Assembly (NCBI RefSeq): GCF_037975245.1
Contig: NC_092566.1
Location: 18,697,001-18,761,000, forward strand
DNA length: 64,000 nucleotides
Direction: 5' to 3'
DNA from: Apostichopus japonicus
Lineage: Eukaryota; Echinodermata; Holothuroidea; Aspidochirotida; Stichopodidae
Shown here one piece after another: positions 16,001 through 28,437 of the stretch (positions are counted from its first letter, which is position 1; the number at the start of each line of letters is the position of its first letter). A program made the translations under genes and the position numbers. The notes under the pieces are model-generated. The model had not been told where the DNA came from and searched no databases. It saw nothing but the letters and a program-made list of their open reading frames with translations.

Positions 16001-17879
16001 TCACATTTGACATTGTTTGAATATTGCTACGAGCCTGTGAATACGAAATATATGTTATGTTGCATGGAGGCTCCAATACTATGAGAGTGCGCTGCCCCTC
16101 TCTGCACTCCTATAAGTATACGATTGCTCACCACACGCGGAAATGTTCCCCAGGCTCCCCACCTTTATGCCCCTTACTTTTCTTAACCGTGTTTGACGAG
16201 TCACTGCAGTCTGAGTAAGCTACTCGGTTTAGAAATCGACCCCTACCTCGATAAAATGTTGTATGTACACCCCTTCCCTCCCGATAATAATGCTACGAGT
16301 ACTGGTAGCATTTTTTATCACTGAATGTTTTTTTTTTCTGTAAGAACTAAGATACATGTTGTATGCATTTAGGGGGAAGGAGTGGGGGAGGGGGGGGGGT
16401 GACTGTACTAGTTGCGTTTAACCTGCAACGCTAATTTGAGACAGGTCTAATAGACTGCAAGAAAATTGATATATTTATAATGCTCAGAGCCTACAACATA
16501 TATATATATATATATATGCGTGTATCTCTTACTTCCGGCCTTTTGCATGCTCTTTTCTGCCTTAAAATGTCGCTTGTTTTAAAATTCCAAGACTCTCCTG
16601 CAGTATATGTTCCTTCACGTAGATGAAAGTTTGTGAATCCTTAGAGAGGAAGACAACCTTCGAAACAACCCACTTGATTTACCTCTCTCCGTGCAGGGTG
16701 ACACCTTATTGTCCATTAAAGGTGTTCTCTAATTACGAGAGCTTGCAAGCGGTGTTCATGTAGAAAACTGCTGCATTCTGTAACGTGATTTTCTGCCTAG
16801 AGGAGACATACAGTCAAGGAACACTTAAAACTACTTAGTCAATATTCTGGAGTTGTATGTATGCCGCAGTCTGAATACACCGCATGCTCTTCTATGCCGC
16901 CTCCTCATTCACAAGACTTTCCTGATGATAGTTCGTTAAACGATTATGTTGTTGGGTAAGGGATTTATTGGAAGGAATACGTCGGGATCTTTTGATCTTT
17001 TAATGTGTCGGCTGGTTTAGATGCTTCGTCAACGAATATTCAAGGAGTGCAATTTCTCGAGATGTCACAAGAGAGAGAGAATACCATTGATTGCATTCGC
17101 TCCGAGATTGTTTTATCTGTTTACGTAACTTGGCTGGTTTATTGAGACAACACAGTGTTCTCTAGTACAGGAAACCTGTGCTGTGTAAGTTGCATGACTC
17201 GTTCAAGGACATAACAAATCAAACTATTCTACGTCATTTACACGTCAAGGCTTAAACTAATTGACAGTTCACGCTTTATGCATAATGGAAGTGACTTGCC
17301 AGAATGATATTTTTTCTCGGTCGATACTCGATCTGAACAGCAATTCCTAAATTGCTCGAATTAGATGCTCTGAGAGACCCCCCCCCCACACACACATCCG
17401 CTTGGAGACGTTTCGAGTTCAGTTCATAGTTTTTGTCATTCAACATCGCAGAAAGACCATCACAATTGTGTGTAATGGTGGCTGATTGCTGCTGAATCTA
17501 GCACGATTTGGGAGCTTTTCTTCCGAGGAGGAGAAGTTGCTATATCCAGCATTCACAAGACCCGTAAACGTGCGGTGCAGTATTATCTATTACCTTCATG
17601 TGTTCTTATTGTTCTATACTGCTATGTATTTCTGTGACTTGTCAGGTCTTCCTCTGAGCCTGCAGATGGTAATTAGTAAGTCACACATAGCATTGGTAAT
17701 GACCAATTGATCAGTTTGCTGTTGTCATTATTTACGTCTCAAGACGTTCGTACCCTGGAGATGTTCATTCCAAGCCCAACCAATAGCGGTGGAATTTCCC
17801 ACTCAACTACGTTGAATTGTGGCTTCCCCGCATTACCGCAATAAAACAGCTTCGGTCCATTGGTACAAACATTCCGACT
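13021..17879. other. Upstream noncoding DNA of the PKG gene
   Basis: No gene was recognised in about 4.9 kb. Small features: a G-run near 16390, a (TA)n tract of about 21 bp at 16497-16517, and a C-run followed by CA repeats near 17379-17395. ORFs of 64-120 codons lack family signatures. Upstream untranslated exons of the PKG gene could lie here but cannot be seen. Confidence 0.5.
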
Positions 17880-18103
17880 TTTGCGCGAAGATTGTGAACG
17901 ACCCAAATTCTGGCAACGAAGTTAACGAGATTGAACAAACAATCGCAGAACAAACACTAACGAGTGAAAGATGTAGTGCTGTGTTTGATTACTGATAGGA
18001 ACCATATCGGCGAGATGATAGAGGGCAAATGTACCGTGTGTTTCTGCATTGTAAAAACTAAATCCCCAAGGGGATATCAGAAACAGCATTTCAAATGAGA
18101 AAC
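17880..18103 (+). promoter_or_regulatory. Possible 5' leader or proximal promoter of the PKG gene
   Basis: The sequence directly before exon 1 is less repetitive than its surroundings and contains a short CCCCAAGGGG palindrome (18064-18073). No TATA box or clear initiator was recognised. A possible 3' splice site (ATATCAG, ending 18080) could mean an upstream untranslated exon. The transcription start cannot be fixed from sequence alone. Confidence 0.25.
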
Positions 18104-18390
18104 ATGGCGAGTTTGAGGGACCTGCAGTATGCTTTGCAAGAAAAAATAGAAGAATTGCGACAGCGAGACGAACTGATCGATGAGTTAGAGTTGGAACTGG
18201 ACGAGAAGGATACTCTGATACAGCGGTTACAAAATGAATTGGATAAGTATAGGTCCGTTATCCGGCCCGCAACCAAGCAGGCTATGGTAGTACAGAGGAA
18301 ACAAAAGCGATGTGGCATATCTGCAGAGTCTGCGCAGGAAATTCAGGAGACCGCCCTTGAGAACCTTAAGAGACATCCAAAGCCATCCGC
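18104..18390 (+). CDS. PRKG1: cGMP-dependent protein kinase I, coding exon 1 (beta-type leucine zipper and autoinhibitory segment)
   Basis: First coding exon of a cytosolic serine/threonine kinase activated by cGMP. It encodes residues 1-95 plus two bases of codon 96. Residues 4-50 form a heptad coiled coil ([18 protein letters not shown], then [13 protein letters not shown], then [20 protein letters not shown]) that closely matches the vertebrate PKG I-beta zipper used for dimerisation and anchoring. Residues 68-75 (KRCGISAE) correspond to the autoinhibitory pseudosubstrate. I prefer the ATG at 18104: it has A at -3 and G at +4 and gives the MxxLRDLQ start of the family. The in-frame ATG at 18095 would add three residues in a weak context; an in-frame stop lies at 18059-18061. 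The exon ends at the donor GTAAGT (18391) in phase 2. No alpha-type alternative first exon was seen. Confidence 0.95.
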
Positions 18391-19493
18391 GTAAGTTTTA
18401 TATCATTCCTCGCGAGCCCAAACTCTTTTATGTAAGGTACAGCATGTCCATATCGTTTTAATTGAATGGATAGTTTTACATACCATAACATACGAAATTG
18501 TAATGCCGAAACACTCTCACGTAGTGTACCTCATAAAATGATTCGTTATCTTCATTTATTTATTGTTTCCTCGTATTTGTCTAGCATAAATAAAACATTT
18601 CGTGATTAAAACAGAATCCAAACTTCTACACACGTATACGCATGTAGTATATTCATACCACGTTAGACAATGCAGTACAAGAACACAACATGTGACAGGT
18701 GTTTTCAGATCGTATTTCGTGTACTACAAAGATTAGTACAGCTGGTTGTGTTCACATCTAGGACGGCGCCGCTGCCTCCCAATTTATCTGATGTTTAAAT
18801 TACCGAAGTGTTGCACACTTAAAATATCAGCACAAACAGCTTAGGCCTGCAACCCCACCATGGACCTTTAGACTATATTATGCATGGCCACTCAAAAAGT
18901 TACTTCTATCCTCCAGGAAATGAATGTAATGGTTAGTAATATTATTTCCCAAATTTCTGTCTCTTTTCAATAAGAAGCTAAAGCATGGTCAACCTATCTT
19001 AATACAAGAACAGGTTTTTGTTGTTGAGAAAAAGTGTTAATGGAGAAATGCCCTTTTCATGAAAAATTCAGAAAAGTGTTATTACTTGATAGTGGCCTTA
19101 GCCTTTCTTATTAAACAATTAAAATATAGTAATCAAATAGTGGAAGTTTTGGTACATAATGTTAATTTAGTTGTGGAGTTTTGAGGTGATTTTGTGGTTC
19201 TTCCTTGAGGCTAAGTCACATGTCCCACTACCATTCAAGATTTGTGCCCCCTACATTTATTGAACCCTCTTCCACCTTTCTATTAAATATGTCCCTTCTT
19301 TATACTTTTGAACATGACTTCATTTCATTTTGCACACACTTTGAAGTTCTCAATTTATTATATATCTGTCTGACAAGTTGACATTATTTCTCATCCAAAC
19401 AAGATATTTTGATAGAAAACAAAAGAAGCAGTATTTAGAATCCTTGTTGCTCTCCTGTTTGCTTGGTTCCATCCAGTCAAGATGAATGAAGTT
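18391..19493. other. Start of intron 1, no further feature seen
   Basis: AT-rich sequence immediately after the exon 1 donor. No repeat or coding signal was recognised. Confidence 0.6.
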
Positions 19494-20775
19494 CATGTGG
19501 CTATCCTGCCACACATGGCTATCCTGCCACACATGGCTATCCTGCCACATGTGGCTATCCTGCCACACATGGCTATCCTGCCACCATGGCTATCCTGTCA
19601 CCATGGCTGTCCTGCCACACATGGCTATCCTACCACCATGGCTATCCTGTCACCATGGCTGTCCTGCCACACATGGCTATCCTGCCACACATGTCTATCC
19701 TGCCACACATTGTCTATCCTGCCACATGTGACTATAATCCTATATGTGGCTATCCTGCCACACATGGCTATCCTGCCACACATGGCTATCCTGACACACA
19801 TGGCTATCTTGCCACACATGGCTATCCTGCCACATGACATGGCTATCCTGCCACATGACATGGCTATCCTGCCACACATGGCTATCCTGCAACATACATG
19901 GCTATCCTGCCACCATGGCTATGCTGCCACACATGGCTATCCTGCCACACATGGCTATCTTGCCACACATGGCTATCTTGCCACACATGGCTATCCTGCC
20001 ACATGACATGGCTATCCTGCCACACATGGCTATCCTGCAACGTACATGGCTATCCTGCCACACATGGCTATCCTGCCACACATGGCTATCCTGCCACACA
20101 TGGCTATCCTGCCACTTTGGCTATCCTGCCACATGTGGCTATCCTGCCACATGGCTGTCCTGCCACATGTGGCTATAATCCTATATGTGGCTATCCTGCC
20201 ACATGTTGCTATCCTGTCACACATGGCTATCCTGCCACACATGGCTATCTTGCCACACATGGCTATCCTGCCACATGACATGGCTATCCTGCCACACATG
20301 GCTATCCTGCAACGTACATGGCTATCCTGCCACACATGGCTATCCTGCCACACATGGCTATCCTGCCACACATGGCTATCCTGCCACTTTGGCTATCCTG
20401 CCACATGTGGCTATCCTGCCACATGGCTGTCCTGCCACATGTGGCTATAATCCTATATGTGGCTATCCTGCCACATGTTGCTATCCTGTCACACATGGCT
20501 ATCCTGCCACACATGGCTATCCTGCCACGTACATGGCTATCCTGCCACGTACATGGCTATCCTGCCAAACATGGCTATTCTGCTATGTACATGGCTATCC
20601 TGCCACGCATGGCTATCCTGCCACATGTGGCAATAATCCTATATGTTGCTGTTCTGCCACATGTGGCAATAATCCTATGTGTTGCTGTTCTGCCACATGT
20701 GGCTATCCTACCACACATACTACCCTGCTATGTTCACGTGGCTGTCATGCTATATGTGGCTATATATCCTGCCTG
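19494..20775. repeat. Minisatellite, 18-bp unit, about 70 copies, with a 272-bp higher-order duplication
   Basis: The unit is ATGGCTATCCTGCCACAC with many variants. A block carrying the rare variants GCAACGTACATGG, CCACTTTGG and GGCTATAATCCTATATG occurs twice, with the GTACATGG variant at about 20041 and again at about 20313, so the offset is 272 bp. This shows a segmental step on top of unit-by-unit growth. The period is a multiple of three, giving long ORFs in several frames on both strands; none is credible. Confidence 0.95.
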
Positions 20776-21362
20776 AGTTAATGAATCCATAGGGGTTTGC
20801 CATTAGTCATGGTCTTGGTGGTTTAAAATACATTTCTTGTGCTTGTTTCAGTACTATTAAAATAATTGCTGTCTCTTCCAGATGGCTCTTTGTTCTAGCA
20901 TACTTCAGATTTACCATACAACAATACATGGACTCTCAATGGCTCAATGCTGCATTCATTACCACCAATATGAGTTTCCTTTCAATGTCTTTATTAAACA
21001 TTACTTAATCTTCAAAAAGAGTTTCCTTTATTATGTTTTTAATCTCTTAAACATAATGTTAGATTATCATTCCTCTGAATTGCTGCCCTGTAGTTAGCTT
21101 TGTTTGCTTACTTGTTTTTTCTTTGGTGGAATATCATGAAAAAGTTGTAAAGAATCAATCACTCATTAACTATGATAGTTTGATTAGTGCAATCTGCAGT
21201 GTCAACAAGCAAAAACCTGTTTTCATATTGTCATTATTGACACTGTAGAGAGTAATGTAAGGGAAAGTAAACATGAGAGAACCATGCATGTACTGATCAA
21301 GTAGTTTAAACCACAGCAATCGAAGCTTCTTTGTATACTATCACACTAACATGTACATACAT
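20776..21362. other. Intron 1 sequence, no recognised feature
   Basis: AT-rich sequence between the 18-bp array and the first LINE fragment. Confidence 0.5.
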
Positions 21363-23418
21363 AATCTCTAACATGCCACCTTGCTAAAGTTTGTGAAGGT
21401 TCTGTTGCAAACTGGGTATGCAATGATATGTCTATATATTTCGATCGTAATCAATATGGTAGTGTTAAAGGTTCCTCTACTACGCATTGCTTAATTGAAC
21501 TTCTTGATGTTTTCTATAAAGGTACTGATATAGGTAATACGGTAGGGTGGCTTGTGGTGACTGACTTTACTAAAGCATTTGATTGCGTAGACCACCTTAG
21601 CTATCAAAAGATTGTATGAGTTAGGTGTTAGAGGCGAAGTTGTACCTTGGATAGCTGATTTTCTCACCTCTCATCAGCAAAGGGTAAAATACAATTCTGC
21701 CATCTCAACATGGGAAACACTAAATTGTGGTGTTCCGCAGGGAACAAATTTGGACCACTGATATTCGTTGGTATAATAAATAATGCTTTAGAAAAGGCTA
21801 GTTGATAATGTGAGCCTGGCGCAGATTCGCATGGTTACTCAGCCAAGCTAGATTGGTCAGGATGTTCACAATCTTGATATATGGGCTACTAATAATCACC
21901 TCGAGCTCAATCCATCGAATATAAGCTCATGCAAATTTATTTTAAAAGGCAGCCTCATATTAGGGATGCACCGGATCCAAATTTTTGGATCCGGCCGGAA
22001 CCGGATTTTGCCGGATAGTACGTGAAATCGGGCCGGATAAAATCCGGCCGGAACCGGATTTTTTCATTACACAAAAGAAAATCATTAATAAGAAGTAGAA
22101 GTATGAAACAAGGAGCAAATCTTAGGTGAGGTATATATGCATATTATAAAGAAGGTGAAATTAAGACCCCATTTATGAGATTAAATATGACTTGAAGTGG
22201 TGTAATCTACATTCTTTAATAAAATAACTACAATATTAAACTGATGAAGGCTGCAAGAAATGATTTCACTGCAAACTGTATTTGTTGTATATAGCTTCAT
22301 ATAATTACAGTAGTTGTATTGTTTTGGTTGATCTTTAGAAACAGTGGGTCAGACCATTGAGAAAATTAAATTAAACATGTTAAACCTAATTTTTCCTTAC
22401 TTTGAATGTTTTTATTAATTTTTGGAAATAGTTTACATTGATTTAAGTTAATACCAACACCTTTTTAAGGGATGATTCAGGCCAGATTTTGAAAAAGATC
22501 CTGCCGGATTTTGAAAAATATCCGGCCGGAACCGGGTAATTTCTCACTATCCGGCCGGATAGTCCGGCCTGACCGGATATCCGGTGCATCCCTACCTCAT
22601 ATAACACATTCGCTTATGATTGGCGGTAACGAGCTTGGAAGTTGTGGTTGAGACCAATCTTCTGGGACTGAGGGTACAGTCGGATCTGAGCTGGGAATAA
22701 CTGGTCAATTAGCATGATTACTAAGAGCAGTCTTAGATTAGTTAAATAAGTTAAAACGATTTGGGGTTCCCATCAAAGATTTGGTGTCTGTTTATAAAGC
22801 TTATGTTCGCCCTGTTGTGGAATATGCTACTCATGTGTGGCATGATGGCATTACTGCTGTTCAGGCCAACCGTCCGGAGCGTATCCAGAAACGAGCGTGT
22901 CGTATCTTTATAGGTGCCAACTACAACTCGTACACCAAGGCCAGTCGCTGGGAAATAGGCCAGTTGAACTTTGTACCAATTTCGCCATAGGATGTACTAA
23001 GTCTGAGATATATGCCGAGCTGTTCCCTGCTACCCATAACACGCATGGCATCTCCTTAAGAAACCCCACACCCCACCAAGAAATTAAGTATAAGACGAAC
23101 AGGTATGGAAATAGTGGTAATACCTTTTTTTGCGTAGACTTATAAACGAATGATTTTGGTGTGTTTGTACCTGGTCGGTCATATTATTTAGCTATTAAGC
23201 ACAAGGGAGGGTGGAGGGGGGGTGGTATTACTACTGAATTTTCCTTTTAATTTTGTAGGTTGTCTTTATATATTATATATTTTTGTCTTTTGTTCTTTTA
23301 CCTTTAGTGTTATTGAGTTACTGTTATATTCCTTTATTTTTTATTGCCCCCCTCCTCCCCCCCCGGTACTCCTATGTAATTTGGCCATAATAGGAGATGC
23401 AATAAACTACTACTACAT
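21363..23418 (+). mobile_element. Decayed non-LTR retrotransposon (LINE) fragment, split by a hAT insertion
   Basis: Reverse-transcriptase pieces appear in order: CHLAKVCEGSVANW; NQYGSVKGSSTTHCLIELLD with VVTDFTKAFDCVDH (21428-21619); after a frameshift LYELGVRGEVVPWIADFLTS and NCGVPQGT (21610-21750); then, beyond the insert at 21961-22594, KDLVSVYKAYVRPVVEYATH and ERIQKRACRIFIGANYNSY (22770-22960). The FADD catalytic box is not recognisable. The 3' part has C- and G-rich tracts and ends in AATAAACTACTACTAC at about 23401-23418, a typical LINE tail. Several stops and frameshifts make it a pseudogene. The clade was not determined. Confidence 0.85.
21961..22594. mobile_element. hAT-type MITE, 634 bp, nested in a LINE
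   Basis: Terminal inverted repeats start TAGGGATGCACCGGAT on the left and end ATCCGGTGCATCCCTA on the right. A perfect 8-bp target duplication CCTCATAT lies at 21953-21960 and 22595-22602. Both ends are rich in CCGGCCGGA and GGATCCGG subterminal motifs. The middle is AT-rich and noncoding. It interrupts the LINE reading frame, so it is younger than that insertion. It must have been mobilised by an autonomous hAT element elsewhere. Confidence 0.94.
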
Positions 23419-24423
23419 TTATAGATATGACTAGGAAGTACTAGTGTGCACATGGTAAATATAATCAATTTAATATTTATCATACTTAACCAGAAAGATT
23501 TGAAACAAGACTACACCAAAAAATACCCATCTGATTTATTGGTTATAAAACAAGTGGCAAAAGTTTAAACAGTCCTAGCATGGTTCATATTTATGGTTTC
23601 ATATAGTAAACCATGGATGACTCATGTATGCCACTTAAAACACTGTGAAGATGCCCTTGTGATAAACACAGCTATTCCTAATTGCTTATATGGTGATATA
23701 CATTCATATTCCATAGAACACATATATATGCAAATGGCTAGCGTATGTGATATTTCAAACAACATACTACAGACAAGCCTAGCTCGCTAAGACCTGAGCT
23801 TTTATTGTATGATTGCTGGATTTATTTCCAGGTTGACAACTCTGTAATAGCCAGATGTTGAAAGTGATTGATTACTGAACATTTCCTTAAAGTGCTCACA
23901 ATGGACATAGCATCCATCTCTTTGGCATTCTTGATAAAGCAACTTAGTTCTTACTTTGCAAGTACTTTGCATACATTCCAGATTTAATACAGACTAGTAA
24001 ATTACCCATTGGTTTGGAATGGTCCAGATTTGGCTAAATGGTGCTTTACACCGGTATAGACATATAGGTGTGTACATATTAAAGATACAAGCAAAAGTAC
24101 AGTGTAATGTGTTCACGAAAGGAAACAAGGGTGGTATTGAAGAACTTAGCATGCCTAGACTCTGGATGTGTCACCTGATTAAATTCACTCTGGCTTTGGC
24201 TCCGAGTACATCATTTCTGTATGCTGCCTTGTTGGACGAACATAACGGTAATAGTAATTAACGACTTCCTACTTTATCGTCATCGCCGACTTTGCAATCC
24301 AAGGTCCCCCTCTCAATTTTGCAAGGTCGGTAAGAGTGACTTAATAGTTTGCCTTTTCTAGAAACTAAAAAGTACACACTTTCATTATGTTAGTAAATGT
24401 TGTGATATAACACAATTTTCCCT
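23419..24423. other. Intron 1 sequence, no recognised feature
   Basis: AT-rich unique sequence. Short ORFs have no recognisable domain. Confidence 0.5.
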
Positions 24424-24955
24424 ATAATTATAGAGATGTCAGTTCATCATAATGTTCACGATAATTATAGAGATGTGATGTGATGATAATGGTAGAGATG
24501 TTATGATAATTATAGAGATGTGATGTGATGATAATGGTAGAGATGTTATGATAATTATAGAGATGTGATGTGATGATAATGGTAGAGATGTAATGATAAT
24601 TATAGAGATGTGATGTGATGATAATGGTAGAGATGTAATGATAATTATAGAGATGTGATGTGATGATGATGGTTAAGATGATGATAATGGTAGAGATGTG
24701 ATGTGATGATAATTATAGAGATGTGATGTGATGATAGATATAGAGATGTGATGATAATGGTAGAGAATACTAGAGATGTAATGTGATGATAATTATAGAG
24801 ATGTGATGTGATGATAATGGTAGAGATGTGATGTAATGATAATGGTAGAGATGTGATGTGATGATAATGGTAGAGATGTGATGTGATGATAATGGTGGAG
24901 ATGTGATGTGATGATACTTATAGAGATGTGTTGTGATGATAATTACAGAGATTTA
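24424..24955. repeat. Degenerate minisatellite, about 25-bp unit
   Basis: Alternating phrases ATGATAATGGTAGAGATG and GATAATTATAGAGATGTG, joined by GTGATGTG. The units form dimers of roughly 50 bp with scattered indels. More diverged than its neighbours. Confidence 0.9.
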
Positions 24956-25725
24956 TTGATGTTCATTCATCATGATGCAACTTCCTCTGTTGTGGTCAAA
25001 GTCAATTTGAGGTCAACGTAGGTCAAAGTTCGAAAAGTGTGAGTGCAGTATCTCAAAGTGATTATGCTTTCACAAACTTGTCACCTATCAAATGTAGGCT
25101 TAATCAGATGTGCTGAACACATTCAGGTATGCAAAGAAAATAGATTACCACTGGCTGTATGTGGTGTTTAGTATATACCAGTCTATGTGGTTGTAACTAA
25201 TCCGAACGAGTTACTGGCTGCACTTGTATACTTACTAACCTGGATGCAGCTGTGATATGCTGGCTTAAGTTATTGTGTTTTCTAATCAAGTGATGACATG
25301 AAGCTACATATATCCTCTGTTTTGTACTTCTGCAGAAACATGAATTGTGTGGGTTAATTCGAGTAGTATCATGAGAGCCTTACAGTGCTAGCTTGTACTA
25401 ATAAATGTCACATGAATTCTCTTGTTAGTTATTTATCGTGCTCTACTATTGGTTGCAGGAAACATGCCAACACACACACCCCTTGAAATGAGGTCCTCAA
25501 CATATACACTTGCTACAATGTTTGCTGGTGATTTCAACATAATTTGTGTACTGAATTGATGATGTTTAGGGAGGTTGATAACAACAAAACAAGCATACTG
25601 TAGTTTAGAACTCTGAGAGGATGACTTTAAGGAAGAACTGTCTTGGTTTGTCATAGCCAAGGAATAAAAAGAGGAACAAAATAAGTAATGCTTAATATAA
25701 TTAATGGCTAGGTTGGGATCATTAG
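24956..25725. other. Intron 1 sequence with AGGTCA-like direct repeats
   Basis: The only pattern seen is GGTCAAAGTCA and AGGTCAACGTAGGTCAAAGT (about 24995-25030), similar to the dispersed DR1-rich repeat described at 32691 and 54997. Confidence 0.4.
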
Positions 25726-27993
25726 CAGTGACCTAGGATGGGATTCATAAATACCAGTGACCAAGGATGGTGACCTAGGATTGGATTCATACTGGTCAGT
25801 GAGCTAGGATTGGATTCATACTGGTCAGTGAGCTAGGATTGGATTCATACTGGTCAGTGAGCTAGGATTGGATTCATACTGGTCAGTGAGCTAGGATTGG
25901 ATTCATGCTGGTCAGTGACCTATGATTGGATTCATACTGGTCAGTGACCTAGGATTGTATTCATACTGGTCAGTGACCTAGGATTGGATTCAAACTGGTC
26001 AGTGAGCTAGGATTGGATTCATACTGGTCACTGAGCTAGGATTGGATTCATACTGGTCACTGAGCTAGGATTGGATTCATACTGGTCAGTGAGCTAGGAT
26101 TGGATTCATACTGGTCAGTGACCTAGGATTGGATTCTTGCTGGTGAGCTAGGATTGGATTCATACTGGTCAGTGACCTAGGATTGGATTCATACTGGTCA
26201 GTGAGCTAGGATTGGATTCATGCTGGTCAGTGACCTAGGATTGGATTCATACTGGTCTGTGACCTAGGATTGGATTCATACTGGTCAGTGAGCTAGGATT
26301 GGATTCATGCTGGTCAGTGACCTAGGATTGGATTCATACTGGTCAGTGACCTATGATTGGATTCATACTGGTCAGTGAGCTAGGATTGTATTCATACTGG
26401 TCAGTGAGCTACCTGTAGGATTGGATTCATACTGGTCAGTGAGCTAGGACTGGATTCATACTGGTCAGTGAGCTAGGATTGGATTCATACTGGTCAGTGA
26501 GCTAGGATTGGATTCATGCTGGTCAGTGAGCTAGGATTGGATTCATACTGGTCAGTGAGCTAGGATTGGATTCATGCTGGTCAGTGAGCTAGGATTGGAT
26601 TCATGCTGGTCAGTGACCTAGGATTGGATTCATGCTGGTCAGTGAGCTAGGATTGGATTCATGCTGGTCAGTGAGCTAGGATTGGATTCATACTGGTCAG
26701 TGAGCTAGGATTGGATTCATACTGGTCAGTGAGCTAGTATTGGATTCATACTGGTCAGTGAGCTAGGATTGGATTCATACTGGTCAGTGACCTAGGATTG
26801 GATTCATACTGGTCAGTGAGCTAGGATTGGATTCATACTGGTCAGTGACCTATGATTGGATTCATACTGGTCAGTGACCTAGGATTGGATTCATGCTGGT
26901 CAGTGAGCTAGGATTGGATTCATACTGGTCAGTGAGCTAGGATTGGATTCATGCTGGTCAGTGACCTAGGATTGGATTCATGCTGGTCAGTGAGCTAGGA
27001 TTGTATTCATACTGGTCAGTGACCTAGGATTGGATTCATGCTGGTCAGTGACCTAGGATTGGATTCATACTGGTCAGTGACCTATGATTGGATTCATACT
27101 GGTCAGTGAGCTAGGATTGGATTCATGCTGGTCAGTGACCTAGGATTGGATTCATACTGGTCAGTGACCTAGGATTGTATTCATACTGGTCGGTGACCTA
27201 GGATTTGATTCATGCTGGTCAGTGAGCTAGGATTGTATTCATACTGGTCAGTGAGCTAGGATTGTATTCATACTGGTCAGTGAGCTAGGATTGGATTCAT
27301 ACTGGTCAGTGACTTATGATTAGATTCATACTGGTCAGTGACCTAGGATTGGATTCATGCTGGTCAGTGAGCTAGGATTGGATTCATACTGGTCAGTGAC
27401 CTATGATTGGATTCATACTGGTCAGTGACCTAGGATTGGATTCATGCTGGTCAGTGAGCTAGGATTGGATTCACACTGGTCAGTGACCTATGATTGGATT
27501 CATACTGGTCAGTGAGCTAGGATTGGATTCATGCTGGTCAGTGAGCTAGGATTGGATTCATGCTGGTCAGTGAGCTAGGATTGGATTCATACTGGTCAGT
27601 GACCTAGGATTGGATTCATACTGGTCAGTGAGCTAGGATTGGATTCATACTGGTCAGTGACCTAGGATTGGATTCATACTGGTCAGTGAGCTAGGATTGG
27701 ATTCATACTGGTCAGTGACCTAGGATTGGATTCATGCTGGTCAGTGAGCTAGGATTGGATTCATACTGGTCAGTGACCTATGATTGGATTCATACTGGTC
27801 AGTGACCTAGGATTGGATTCATGCTGGTCAGTGAGCTAGGATTGGATTCATACTGGTCAGTGACCTATGATTGGATTCATGCTGGTCAGTGACCTATGAT
27901 TGGATTCATACTGGTCAGTGACCTAGGATTGGATTCATGCTGGTCAGTCATGACCTAGGATTGGATTCATACTGGTCAGTGACCTAGGATTGC
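25726..27993. repeat. Minisatellite, 29-bp unit, about 78 copies
   Basis: The unit contains GGATTGGATTCATACTGGTC followed by AGTGAGCTA or AGTGACCTA. Three variable sites (GAG/GAC before CTA, ATACTGG/ATGCTGG, AGGATT/ATGATT) mix along the array in runs, the signature of repeated block duplications. Units of the GACCTA type carry TGACCT, the complement of an AGGTCA half-site. Confidence 0.97.
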
Positions 27994-28437
27994 ATATGTG
28001 AATACCTTTGACCTCGGGGTTACAATCCTGTTGTAGCTATACATATATTAGTTCCATTGCATATAATTTCCCAGTGGCTTTTCTGTTGTTCATTCTTGTA
28101 CTTGTATAATATTTAGTTTGTTTTAGTTTTAATAGTTACCTCAAAATATACTAGATCTCTGGAATGCTTCTTTAAGCCTGCTCAAATTGACATTTCAATG
28201 TTTGTACTTTCAGTTCAGGCCTTTATGTTAATCAGTTGTTTTATTAATTTCTTATTAAACCAAAACATGTTCTTTACTTCACAACAGAGCATCACCCATG
28301 GATGACACTCAACTCACTGATACATTGTAAACATTTTTATTATACAAGTAGGGTTGTCTTAGGGAGCTGACCTAATAGTCAATGTTTTAAACCATTGTAG
28401 ATATTAGTTCTCTATAACTGATGAGCTTCAGTCTTAA
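27994..28437. other. Intron 1 sequence, no recognised feature
   Basis: AT-rich sequence up to the 5' truncation point of the next LINE. Confidence 0.5.

Noticed and set aside
19494-20775. NF1-like TGGC...GCCA sites in each unit
   Set aside because: The spacer between the arms is six bases, not the five of the NF1 consensus, so the match is not convincing.
20185-20781. 198-codon ORF and its overlapping partners at 19482-20776
   Set aside because: Translation of an 18-bp minisatellite in several frames; the peptide is only a periodic echo of the DNA unit.
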